Positions 43,794 through 55,150 of a stretch of DNA of 64,000 nt are shown here, piece after piece. The notes beneath the pieces are model-generated. The model saw only the letters and a program-made list of their open reading frames with translations, made no database searches and was not told the origin of the DNA. Source of the DNA: Cryptomeria japonica (lineage: Eukaryota; Streptophyta; Pinopsida; Cupressales; Cupressaceae); NCBI RefSeq assembly GCF_030272615.1, contig NC_081412.1, forward strand, positions 691,494,083-691,558,082. The letters run 5' to 3'. Each line of letters starts with the position of its first letter. The first letter of the stretch is position 1. Position numbers and translations under genes: made by a program.

Positions 43794-44224
43794 TGACAAC
43801 AATGCCAAAGATTTCAAAATATAAAACCAAAATTACTCTTCCCCTTAGAATATGAAACATGAATCTCTTTCTGCAAAACACAGACTACTCTAATAGAGGT
43901 GTTATCATTGATTAAAAATGGGCTTTTCTTTTCCCATAATTGGCTATGGTTTTTATTAATTTTGAGTAAGGTGCATTTTCAAATGCTTCAGCTCTATTTT
44001 AGGCCTTAAGGGTTTAGGGTTTTTTGATTTTTAAATCACCCGATGTCTGTTTAAGACCCTCTAGTTTCTATTCTTTCGTTACTTTATCCACTTAAGTAAT
44101 GGGTCATGGGATCGTAGGAAGTGTCCCCCCTTGTCATTTGCCTAGCCGGTCATGTTAATTAATTGCAAAAAATTTATGCCTTATGTGTATTCCTCCTAAA
44201 GTTGTTGGGCCCAGTAAATAGTGT

Positions 44225-45035
44225 GCATCTCACGGATGGATCTACGGCTTTCGCTATTTCGCTAGGTGAAGTTGCGCATAGTTTAAAACCAGCGAAGTTG
44301 CGAAAATGACATGGCATGCCAACTAGGTGGTCTAGTTGGTCAATGAGGGTGAGTGAAATGGCGGTGCATGGCATAAGCTACAACAGTCAGCAAGTGGGGA
44401 TTAAAGGTTAAAAGGCGAGTCCCAGAGGTGAGTCACGTCGCAGGTTAGGAGATGACATGGCAGATATAGGTGTCAAGAATTAATTAGAGCCTAGTGCTTT
44501 CTCTCGGCAAATAAAAAAGCAACATGTCAGCTCTGAAGATGACTATACGCCAGGTGTTCAAAGTGAGTCAAAGGGCCCATCCCTCCCGAAGCCTATTCAG
44601 ATGGTTAAAAGCCGATCAACTAAAAAATGATCTGACGGCCTGCGCTATTTTGCAAGGGTAAGATGCTCGTGCTTTATACCCTGCGAAATAGCAAAAGTGA
44701 ACGAGGACCATCCATGTGTCGTGATGGATGGTAATGTGTCTAGGGACACGTGGTCTTAGAAGAAAGTCATGGGCCAGCCAAGGTGGAACCGGCGGTATAA
44801 GAGAAAGACACGTGGCCAGCGTTGAGTCGAATGTGAAAGGCATTTCAAGGCCAGTGGTTGAGTGCCACGTGGTAGCACATAGCCAATAGAGAAGCGGGAC
44901 CGAGCACGGAGCCAAGGCTATTAGTTAGTGTAACGGTCGATCAAGTTTCTTTTGATCGGACGGTCGGTGCTATTTTGTAGGACCAAGCTGCCCGATAGTT
45001 ATGCTTTGTGAAGTTGCGAAAGAGCGAAAAGAAAG
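44225..45035 (+). promoter_or_regulatory. X1 upstream region: three hairpin repeats and three G-boxes
   Basis: Three diverged copies of a palindromic unit occur at about 44237-44312, 44632-44700 and 44953-45022, each with GCTATTTYG on the left and GCGAARTWGC or GTGAAGTTGC on the right. The middle one can form a stem of about 18 bp. Between copies two and three are three CACGTG G-boxes at 44747, 44809 and 44866. G-boxes bind bZIP and bHLH factors in plants. This looks like a promoter-proximal control region for the ORF at 45397 (inference). Confidence 0.5.
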
Positions 45036-45396
45036 ACTTGCAGGAACGTTGTGACTCGTTGGAGCAAAAAATATGAATTCTTCTATTAATTCAATTTTGA
45101 AGGGACAGCTGAAGCATGCGGAATCAATGTTGTAGTTAAGACCCTGGGTACAATACATGATTTCCCATCAACCGGATGAAGATATCTTTTTAAAGAATTA
45201 TTGCAGAGGAGCAGATGCAGAGCTATCTTCTTCAGGTACAGAGCAAGTCAATTCAGTTGCAGAGCAAATTCCTTCGAGTTAAGAACAGGTTTTTTCATAC
45301 TCATGTGTAGCAATTTTTGTGTGGTGTGTTTTAGATAAGATATTGATTCATCACAGAAGTATTTAGGGGCGGTATTCATTTCTTACATTTTTTTAA

Positions 45397-48300
45397 ATGG
45401 CTCCTAAAAGAGAATTTTCGGGCAAAGTCAATTATTCAGAAAGAAGTATCTATGATGATTTTCTTGAACAGTTGACGTTGTCAACTAATCAGGCATCGAA
45501 GGCAAAATAATTAGTGCCTAGAGCTCCCCATTTGAAAATAGGAGAAGGACTGTATGACAAGGGTAACTGGTTGAGAGAGCCACAGGTTGGATTGTCTAGG
45601 TTGGGGTTATTTAAGATTGGATTTGGAATGAGAAATTCTTCGGCCCTGCAAAACAGTATTTGGAAATTAGATGTTGGGAAATTGGTAGTCCCAGGGGTAT
45701 TTATGGACATAGATTTGTTGACCCAAATTGCACTCAACTATGATCCAGTCACAAGAAGCATTTGGGATATAAATGGAAAAACCCTTATTGAGATTAATGC
45801 TGATGAATTCAGAAATGCTTTTGGGCTTAATGAGTTTACCAATTTTCTAGAGCCCATAAATTTCAAGTCATTAGATCAAATTTATAGTGCATAGAGGAAT
45901 CATCTCAGGAATGGGCCACTCAAGGAATTTTTTTGTAAAGATAGGTGGGTTGACAGTTGTAGGACCCAACACAGAAGATCCCTTTTCATTGAGTATGTTC
46001 ACCCTTAGGGCTAAGGGAATGTACTGGGCACTTTGCCAAGTTTTGGGAGAAGATGCTGAAGCAAATATGCCCAATCACTACCTGTTAATGATTGCTCAGA
46101 TTTTGAATCCTTCTCTTGCAATTACATTTGATTATGCTTCTTTCATTGCTAATGCTATCCATGGAGGGTTAACAGGAATAAAGAATGGAAAGGTGGATAG
46201 GCCTTTCGGATGGTATTCACTCCTGATGCATCTATTTCTTTTCAAAGGTGGTGATTACTTTGCCAGTGGACTGGACCTTGTCAAGGAGAAAGAAGGAGAA
46301 AAGATGTCAATACAACTATGGAGTACTGTGTTGTCATGGGATAGGGAGGATGCCAATTTCTTGAAGTTTGACAAATACTTTGCATCCAAGATCAGGACTC
46401 TCCTCTGCTTGGAGAACCCAAGAATTCCCAAGGTTCTTTTGGAATTCATAAGACCAAAAGAATTCACAGAGAACATAAAAATTGTTCACAATTGGGGTGA
46501 CATTTATTTGTATCTAGTCTCGATAGTTTTCAGAGTGTTTGGTTTTAGAGGCACCCCATTCTTGCTACCTTACCAAGTCCCTCTCAAAGTGGGAATTGCA
46601 GAGATCCCTAGACAAATTGGTGGTGTACAAGAGGCAGAACAGACAGGCAGGGGTAAAGGGACCGTTTTCCCTACAGTTACCATAGCCCACCAATTTGTAA
46701 TAACAAAAGGGGGTTGGAATTGCTTTGAGGATTTTCTCAAGCCTTATCATTTGTCTACTGCAGTATCCAGGTGTGTTGATCCAGAAGACTTCTTCAATGA
46801 CATGTTTAGAAAGAGAGCAACATGCAGAGGTAGGCCCCATCAATTTCAGTTTCCTGAAGACCTCATTAGAAATGAGTTTGATCTAGATGAGCAGGAGCTG
46901 AAGAAAGAGAAATGGGCGTCTTATAAGAAAGCCTTAGATTTCATGCATTAGTTTGATGCCAGCTATGACCCTTTGTCTAGCTTTTTCCCTCTGGAGGAGA
47001 AAATAAAGTTTTTAATTGTTTTCTTTGAGGATGTGATGCAGACCCTGAAGGAGTAGAGGGAAGTTGTAATCAAAGGAAACCCTGAAAAGACAAGAGTGGT
47101 CCTAAGTAGGTCATCTTCCAGCAAAGTAATCCCTCCTGGTGATTATACACTACACAAGAAATCTAGTTACAGTGTGCTAATGCCTACAACAGGGGAGCCC
47201 TCTTCCTCTAAAGGAAAGAGGAAGATACATGATGTCATTGACATCCAAGAGAGCCCAAAGAAGAAAAGGGTAGGAAAAGAAGTACAATCAGATGCACCTT
47301 TGTATTCTCCATCCCAATCCCCTATCCACATAAGAGATGAGCAAGTAGTAGCTGAGAAACTCCTACAGTTAGGCAGTCTAAGAGAAATTGCCTACACTTA
47401 TGATGAAGTGGAAGAAGGAATGCCAGAGGAACCCCTTGCTGCTGAAATGGACATTACCACCACTGAACTCAAAGGCCAGGAGTGGGATCCTGAGATGAAG
47501 CAGGCAAGTAATGCCTTCTTGGCTGACAACAATTTTGTCACATCAGAAGCATTTATGCAGTTTATATGGAAATAGAACATAGATAAATACAATGCTAGAT
47601 GTGAAAAGAGAAAGGGTGAACAGCCTAATAAAGATCCAACCCTGGTAGAAGAGGAAATAAAGCAAGAGATGATGGAAGAATTCAAAACCATCACCCCTGA
47701 GCAAGGGAGAGATATGGTGGCACAAGCTGGAGTGCTTATTTTACCCGAGTGGGATATAGCAGATGCCCTGGTACTAGACGTAGTGAGGAAGGAGACTAAA
47801 CCCATGGAGGGAATTACTTTCAGTAAGGATAATGCTGCACTCATCATGTGGTCTCTCATGAGAAATGAGAGTAAGAAAAGCAAAGATACCCCAGGGTCAA
47901 GTTACCTTGGTGGGATGATGGTGAAGAGAGTGCAGAGTACAGGGGTAGTGGAAGCTGCTAGCACTATGCTAGAGACTGCAAAATTTAGGGTTGTAGTAGC
48001 AGAAAAGGAAGCCAAAGAAAAAGAGATCCTCCAAGTCAAGTTGGAAACAATTTTGAATGCCTATAACAGTGCTAAGGAGGAGGTAAGAGGTAAGGATAGC
48101 ATCATTGCTAAGCTGCAGAGCCAATTGACTGGACAATACCATCAAGGTGAGTCTTCAACACTGATAATCTCCTCTTCTCCTGCAAGACCTCCACCTACTA
48201 GCCCTATCATTGAGTTTCCACCATCTCCAGCACCCACCAACTCTCAAATGGTTGAGATTACTCCTCAAGAATTTGAAAATTTAAAACAGGCTCAGGCCTT

Positions 48301-49039
48301 ATATGCAAAGAAGTATGAGGAGAGAGTAAAGGCTACAATTTCCAGTTTTGCAGATACAATGAATGTCTCATTGCTATATAATAATGTAGGTAAAATTTTT
48401 GATATATGGAATGAGCTCAGGGGAGATAAGGCCATTTTGACACCTATTTTTGACAAGTGGAGGCCTAGGGAGCAAGATTTAGAGTTTATATGTGCACCTT
48501 ATGATGAAGTAGGGGCCAATCCTATCATTAAATCCACTTGTGACATCACTAAAGATTTAGTACAATTAGCAGTAGAGGTGGATAATGTTGATAGGAAAGT
48601 TAATTTGTGCAAGAAGGAATATACTGATCAAGTTTTTGAGTTGCTCCCAGGAGTTTTTGCTAGCCCAGATCAACCGAAGGATAAACAAATTTGGCTTAAG
48701 GAGATAGAAGCCAAACTATCAGCAAGAATTAAAGGAATTATTAATCTAGATGATGCTTCTTTCTTTGTTATAACAATACAGGAGATAGAGAAAATTAAGG
48801 CACATTATAGTTTTCTCAATTCAGAAGTCAACAAAATGAGAAACTCTTGGAAAAGGTTGACCAAAGCTAAGGATAAAGTGATTAATTTCTCATGGTCGAC
48901 CGATGATGTGTATAGTGAGTGGACAACTAAGTATGCCACCCATGATCCGGAATAGTTGGAGAGCGCCCCTGAAAAGGTAGAAGAAGTTACAACCGAACAA
49001 CCTGTTGAAGAAACTACAGAGGCCGAAAAGAGCTTGTAA
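45397..49039 (+). pseudogene. X1 ORF, about 1,200 codons, unknown function
   Basis: Starts at ATG 45397 (Met-Ala-Pro-Lys-Arg-Glu) in a spacer-free context after ACATTTTTTTAA. A TAA at 45508 and a one-base frameshift near 45890 are followed by one frame to TAA 49037-49039, with TAG stops at 46949, 47054, 47573 and 48953. The N-terminal half looks globular (IEINADEFRNAFGL, YSLLMHLFLFKGGDYFASG, GWNCFEDFLKPYHLS). A basic Ser-rich linker (SSKGKRKIHDV, SPKKKRVGKEV) may hold a nuclear signal. The rest is largely coiled coil with a Pro-rich break (SPARPPPTSPIIEFPPSPAP). The order globular, basic linker, coiled coil parallels NA1/NA2 ORF2, but homology is not established. No transposase or pol motif is recognised. 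Confidence 0.75.
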
Positions 49040-49986
49040 CTATTTTTGTGAAAATCTTGTAACCTCTTTGTTTTGAAAGAAATGATTGTAACAAACTCTC
49101 CTCAAGAAGTCTGAAGCTTTGTGCATCCATGTTGTTATAAATGGATACCAGGACTAGAGGAAAAGAAGATCGCAAAAGAATTGTAAGAAAACGCTGCTGA
49201 AATTCATAGCTGAGCCTTTCTAAGTGTAATGGAGAAAATTCCAAAGTTTTTGTAATACTTCTTCAAAAAATAATATCAATATGCAGACCATCGGCTTTTG
49301 AGTAAACTTTGTGTTGTCTTCGAGTATTCCTGCAATTTGTTTATTGCTTTCATTCTGAATAATCCAGTGTTATTTTGTTTGAATGGGGTTGCAAGGCAAT
49401 TTTTAGTAGATGTGATCACTAGCTTTTCTCTTTAGGAGGGAAATTAAAGATGCGGGGATCATTCCTACCAGTGAACTCTTTGTAGGGAACTTTGAATCTT
49501 GATGATCATGGTTTAATTTGATATGCATAAATTCTTATAAGTGTTAGGCACATATAAGGATTAATAGAAGTCGAGCCAATGGGATGTGTGAAGATATTTT
49601 GTTTTAGGGAGTATTGTTTGAATTTTAGATGACTCCGTGACCTTGGATATGGCACTGGTATTGATTGAAGTTGTCTATTACATGTTTTGTTGGTCACAAT
49701 ACTGAATATGAGTATAATTTGTATTCTTTTGTTTCAGTTGGTTTCAAAGTGATTAAATCCACTGGTTTTCTGGATTGGTTTGTTGTGGGTTTATGTTTGA
49801 AAGTGTGAATTTAGTTCACAAAGGTATACCTATCTAGACTTTGAGAAAGTCTGAAGTGTAGAAGGTTTATTTAAACCTTGTCATATGTTGTCTTGAGAAT
49901 TTCCTTATCTTTGATATCTCTTCTACACCGAGTTCAATCATATTATATTAAGGATGATTAAAGAGAATCAGATTTTTAAGACAACA
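49040..49986 (+). other. X1 downstream region, noncoding
   Basis: About 950 bp with several TTGTAA and AATAATATCAA words that resemble plant polyadenylation signals soon after the ORF (49077-49275). No repeat of the 5' end of X1 is found here. Confidence 0.45.
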
Positions 49987-50065
49987 AGAGGAGCAACACC
50001 AACTCACCAATCCGGATAAAGAGATAAAGCTCTAAAGTCCATTGGATTGATGCAACTCAGTGCAT

Positions 50066-51000
50066 CTAGTTCTCATCAGGAGGGGTGGATACCCCTAACT
50101 TGTCTCTCAAATAGATAAGTGTATATGCAGGCAAAGGCTTAGTTAAAATATTAGCTATTTATTTCTTTGTAGATACATATTCTAGCTTCACCTACTCTCT
50201 CAAGTAATGATATTTGATTGACACATGCTTAGTCTTTGAATGTTGCACTGAATTCTTTGACATGTTAATAGCACTAGAATAATCATAGTATATAACAGTA
50301 GGCTCATCATAAATAACTCTAATATCCTTCAACATTTACTTCATCTAGACTACCTGAGTGCAATTACTAGTAGTAGCAGTGTACTCAGCTTCAACAATAG
50401 ATAAGGACACTAAATCTTGTTTCTTACTAGCACATGAAACCAACTTCTTACCCAATTTTTTTTTTCGACTGATAGTGCTCTTCCGTTCATTTACATCACC
50501 AGCCCAATCAACATCAGTTGAGGAACAAATCATGAAATCAGCATTCATCGGATATCTTAACCCATAATCCATAGTTCCCTTCAAGTATCTGAATATCCTC
50601 TTCACAATAGTGACATGACTCTCTTTCAGATCAGCTTGATATCTACCAGCCATGCACACAACATGCATAATGTCTAGCCTAGTCTAAGTAAGATATAGCA
50701 ATCCATCAACCATAGATCTGTACAAACTTTGATTAGCTTTTGGAGATTCATCATTCTTAGACAATTTACAACCAGTCACCATAGGAGTTCCAACTAGTTT
50801 TGAGTCATCTAACGCGAACTTCTTCAACAATTCCTTTATATACTTAGTTTGAGATATGAATATAGCTTTTCCAGTCTATGAAATCTACAAACCTAAGAAT
50901 AATTTCATCTCACCTATCATAGACATCTCAAATTCTTTCTGCATATCACCAACAAACTTCATGCTCAAGTCATCATACCTTCAAAGATAATATCATCAAC
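50066..51000 (-). pseudogene. Copia-2 RNase H domain and RT C-terminus
   Basis: Minus-strand landmarks are KRIFRYLKGTMDYGLRY, DVDWAGDVNERKSTIS, KKQDLVSLSIVEAEYTA, HSKTKHVSIKYHYLRE and ILTKPLP, ending at TAG 50068-50066. The usual SDADW reads STDVDW. Several stops are present, and at least one frameshift separates this part from the RT core. Confidence 0.88.
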
Positions 51001-51735
51001 AAAGACTTCAACAATTAGGATGTTATCATTTTTTATCTTAAGATACAGACTATTGTCAGCAACACCTTAACTAAATCCCAATTTCAACAAATATTTATCT
51101 AGTCTAGCATACTAGGCTCTAGGGGATTTCTTTAGTCCATAAAGAGATTTCTTCAGCTTACATGCCATGTCTCCATCACTCGATAATGAAAATCCATCAG
51201 GTTTCTCAATATAGACTTCTTCCTCAAGATCACCATTCAAAAAGGCAGATTTGACATCCATCTGATATACCTTGAAATCTTTATAAGAAGCATAAGCAAG
51301 CAATAGTCTAACAACTTCAAGTCTGGAAACGAGAGAAAAAGTCTCCTCATAATCAATTCCTTCTTTATGAGAATATCCTTTGCAAACTAGTCTAGCTTTA
51401 TTTATGAAAACTTCACCAGCTTCATTCAATTTGTTCTTGAATACCCATTTAGTACCAATAACATTCTTATCCTTAGGTCTAGGCACAAGTTCCCAAGTTT
51501 TATTCTTTTCAATTTGATCTAATTCTTCTTCCATATCTCTCATCCAATTTTCATCTTTGCAATCTTCAACAACATCTTTAGGTTCAACTTTAGAAATCAA
51601 GGATACTTCTTCAACAACTAATTTTCTTCTAGTCATTACACCTTTATTCTTATCACTAGTAATTTGATTTTCAAAATGATTCAGTCTTACATACCTTAGA
51701 GTCTTTTGATTGTTCTGATTTTTAGGTTCCTGCAC
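51001..51735 (-). pseudogene. Copia-2 reverse transcriptase domain
   Basis: Minus-strand landmarks are RDMEEELDQIEKNKTWELV, GTKWVFKNKLNEAGEV, the catalytic Asp in YQMDVKSAFLNG, LYGLKKSPRA and, after a stop, FVDDIIF near 51000. The catalytic Asp residues are kept. A frameshift follows the Asp-Asp motif. Confidence 0.92.
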
Positions 51736-52822
51736 TTCTTCACCGGCAACAACAACATTTAGGTCAACAATCTCTACTAGATCATTCTTCTTAGGCTCTT
51801 TCTTCTAAATATGAGCTAAAACAATATGTTGTCCATAATCATAACTACATGCTCTGATCTCGTTACCCAGGTTCTCATCCACCTTCACATTTGCACTCTC
51901 TACTATCTTTCTTAGTCTCTTTTTGTAGCATGGGTAGGCTTTTCTCTTTGTACAATATCCCAAGAAAATTCCTTCATCACTTCTAGCATCAAACTTTCCT
52001 ATATGCTCATCTCTCTTGATATAACATTTTCTACCAAATACTTTGAAATATCTCATAGTAGGAACATGAACAAACCATAGCTCATAAGGGGTCTTACCTG
52101 TATCAACTTTGATGTGAACTTTGTTGAATGTGTAAACAACAGTGCTAATGGCTTCTTTCCAGTAGACATTCAAAACATTTCCTTCAATCAACATAGTCCT
52201 TGCAACATCCAAGACAATTATGTTCTTCCTTTCAACAACTCCATTTTGCTGAGGGGTTCTAGGAGCAAATAATTGTCTTCTAATCCAATGCTTCTCACAT
52301 AATGAATTGAACTTAGACACTTTACCTTCAAACCAGACTCAGTCTCAACCTTTGTTTTGAATATCTTGAACTTGACCAACACTTTTGATTTCTCCATCAA
52401 AAAGACAACTCACATCATTCTAGAATAATCATCAATTAGTAGCATAAAACATATATCACCTTGCACACTTCTAACATTTGTAGGTCTACATAGGCCAGTA
52501 TGCACAAGATTTAGCAGTCCATCTGATGTATATTTTTTTCTCTTGAAATAAATCCTTGTTTGCTTAGCTAACTGACATTTTTTTACATATCGGATTAGCA
52601 GGCTTAACAATCTTAGGCAGATCTCTAACAACATGTGTAGAACTAATCTTAATCATTGAATCAAAATTAACATGACATATTATCCTATGCCACAACCAAC
52701 TCTAATCAATCTGAGCAATCAAACAACTTTTCTCACTAGCATTTAAATGAAAAGTGTTACCTTCAGTCTTAGTTCCAGATTTAATCTCTATACCAAAGGC
52801 ATTTAAGATCTTGCATTTTCCT
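51736..52822 (-). pseudogene. Copia-2 integrase, deleted active site
   Basis: Continues from the protease after removal of S2. It shows WLWHRIICHVNFDSM, ICKKCQLAKQ (with a one-base insertion), LVHTGLCRP, where the first catalytic Asp reads Gly, and LIDDYSRM. After ESGLKVKCL the sequence jumps to KFNSLCEKH near 52318: the segment that should hold the second Asp (RSDxGGEF in Copia-1) is missing. The Glu motif TPQQNGVVERKN is intact. The enzyme is therefore dead. The rest (WKEAISTVVYTFNKV, TPYELW, GIFLGYCTKRKAYPC) is typical. Confidence 0.9.
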
Positions 52823-54097
52823 TCCTTTGTTGGCATTGTGTTGTCATTGATGTCAACCAGTAATGGTGTCATTGATGTTAACTAGTATAGCATGTTACCA
52901 GTACAACCTGTCACTGATAAGTATAAGATGTCAACCGAGCATTGGAGTCACCAGTATACAAGTTAGTGTTGGAGACATAAGTTGATGTTGACCGGTTAGT
53001 AGGCATTGGAGATAGTGGCATTATGACAATGCCAACCGGTGAGTGATGTGTTGGTATTGTATGCTTGCCAATCGACAAGCATGTGACTGGCAAGAAAGAA
53101 AGTTTGATCCAATGAAGAAGTGCAAAACTAGTATGCAGTTGATGCCATTCAACAAGACTCCCATTGGATACAAATGTTGTCACAAGATGAAGAGAAGACT
53201 AAAAGAGAGCGTGCTCAACCAGATCATATGTCAGCTAAGGCATATTTGTGCAATGCCAAAAACATAATGAGTGACAAGGATGTACTCCCACAGGTAAGTG
53301 ATAATGCTCTGGGATAAGACAAAGAAGTTAAAGGAAGATGACTGAAGGCACGTACCAGATGAACAAGTGAACAAAGATGCCTTAGGTGCATGAAACTAGA
53401 GATGTGCACCAGATCAACTAGAGTAGGTAAGATGAGCCACCAGAACAGAAGAGGAAGAGTGAGGAGTGAAGAATTTATCACTTTGACAAACCAATTGAGA
53501 GGTGAACCGGTCAAATGAAGAAGAAGGAAAGGTTCAACATTGTAGACAGAGAGTGAAACCAGCATGCAGATGGAGCTTAGTGTCACTGGTGTGCATGGTA
53601 TGTTACCAGTATACAAGCAAGAGATATTACCAGTATAGATGTCTACCGGTAAAGAAGAGCAAAGAATGCAAAAGTGAAAGGCTCTCATTCAATGAAGATG
53701 AGCATGTTGTGGGTTGACAAGATTGGTGATTGATTGTTGCATAACCTATAGAGTTAGAAAATGGGTAGGTAAGCACTGCTAGTGTATGATATGATCGGTG
53801 ACAGATTCTTAACCGACACAGGTGACTAAGTTGAGTTGGATGGTGACTAAGAGTGACACATAGGAAATAGGTGGCATACGTACATTGGAGGATAAACAAT
53901 GCGTTGACGAGGTTGGTGATGAGTCGGTCGATATTAAATGAAGACCCCAACTATCACAGGTTGATTGCAGGGGTTTACGGTTCAAGACATATCAGAGGAC
54001 ATAGATCTAATTCATTGGCATCATGATCGATGTAGAGTGTCTAAGTGTAGATTGAAGTAGGTGAAGATACGATATCATTCATCATGATTGACAAGTG

Positions 54098-54935
54098 TGT
54101 TAGGATTCCCATAGATACTGAGAGGGGGGGATGAATCAGTATCTAACCGGTGTACAACATTTCTTCTCTTAAAACCTACATAACATATTATAACAGTGTA
54201 CTAGTATGCAAGAAATAATGTAATAAATAGAATTAAAAGCATCCACATGAAAAGCACACCATGACACAAGGATTTAATGAGGAAACCCGGTGTGGGAAAA
54301 ACCTCGGTGGGATTTGTGACCCACAATATCCACTTACTGGCCAATAAGAGAATATTAATTACAATAGGGGCCTGCACATGTAGGAAGGCCAACTGCCTAG
54401 AGATCACTGCTCAATGGGAAGTCTCACTGACTTACAATGTGGATTATACAAATCCAATATCTTGTACTGCTTTACAATAGCATCTATAATGCCTGATTTA
54501 GTATCGATTGCTGCTCTACTTCTTACATAAACCCTTTAACCTATATTTTGCATAATAGGTTTGCCTTAATATTTCGCCTACTTCACTTTCTTCACTTACT
54601 TCCTCACTTACAAAATGTCTACAATGATATCTTTTATATATAAGAGTCATTTTACAACATACCAAGTCGGCTTACAAAGTTTTTACAATAATAAACAAAG
54701 TTTAATATAACAAAATCCTATCGGCCTCTGTGCTGGTATACTTCCTTTCTTTGTGTCGGTGCCGGTGTCTTGAGTGGCGGTGTAGAGTGTGATCGTTGAT
54801 GCCGATGAACTATCTTGCCAGTGTAATGCCTTGCTAGTATAATGACTTGCCGGTGACATAGGATTGCAAGGTTGCCATCAATGACCAAACCTTCAATCAC
54901 TTACAATGTCTCATTGGAGTTTGCATATGCCAACA
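54098..54935 (-). repeat. NA2 3' LTR (838 bp)
   Basis: On the plus strand it runs TGTTAGGATTCCCATAGA to GCATATGCCAACA, matching 59911-60733. It has a G-run at 54124-54130, the AAACCCGGTGTGGGAAAAACC complement of the U5 words (54283-54303) and a TATATATAAGAG-type box near 54637. Confidence 0.95.
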
Positions 54936-55094
54936 ATCTCTCCCTTTGGCATTGATGGCAACACTCATGAGAAATTTCAAAAGTGTATCCAAAAATGTGA
55001 AGTCCAAAAAAAATGTTACCAAAAATATGTGCTCCCCCTGAGCTTATGATTCCTGTGATATTTGAATTTTCTCATCCCACTACTCCCCCTTTGG
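54936..55094 (-). promoter_or_regulatory. NA2 polypurine tract and two upstream purine tracts
   Basis: On the minus strand, CCAAAGGGAGAGAT lies directly before the 3' LTR. CAGGGGGAGC (55031-55040) and CCAAAGGGGGAGTA (55081-55094, after TTGTCATTGATG) are upstream. Layout as in NA1 and Copia-2. Confidence 0.75.
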
Positions 55095-55150
55095 CATCAA
55101 TGACAAAGGTTGTCAATATGTCAGTAGAGTTTGTAGTTTCAACCTTGTAA

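Larger units (their letters stand above)
43900..49986 (+). mobile_element. X1: 6.1-kb insertion carrying one long ORF, type unclear
   Basis: It runs TGTTATCATTG...AAGACAACA between 5-bp direct repeats agagg (43895-43899, 49987-49991). It lies in the 3' noncoding part of Copia-2, antisense to it. The flanks rejoin to a normal copia pol-to-PPT interval of about 330 bp. I found no terminal direct repeats, PBS or PPT. The two ends show a weak inverted similarity (TGTTATC...TTAAAAAT against TGTTGTCTTAAAAAT). Options: an oversized solo LTR with an embedded ORF, an LTR element that lost an LTR, or a TIR element. Edges are moderately secure; class is open. Confidence 0.6.

Noticed and set aside
45397-49039. 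X1 ORF as a host gene
   Set aside because: It lies inside a copia element between short direct repeats, has several in-frame stops and a frameshift, and looks like transposon cargo. A captured host gene is not excluded but has no support.
43900-49986. X1 ORF as an antisense accessory ORF native to Copia-2
   Set aside because: The agagg duplications and a normal-length pol-to-PPT interval after removal favour an insertion. It is kept as the alternative to test.
52911-53688. Short minus-strand ORFs in the left part of S2
   Set aside because: They lie inside an LTR, overlap other frames and show no domain.
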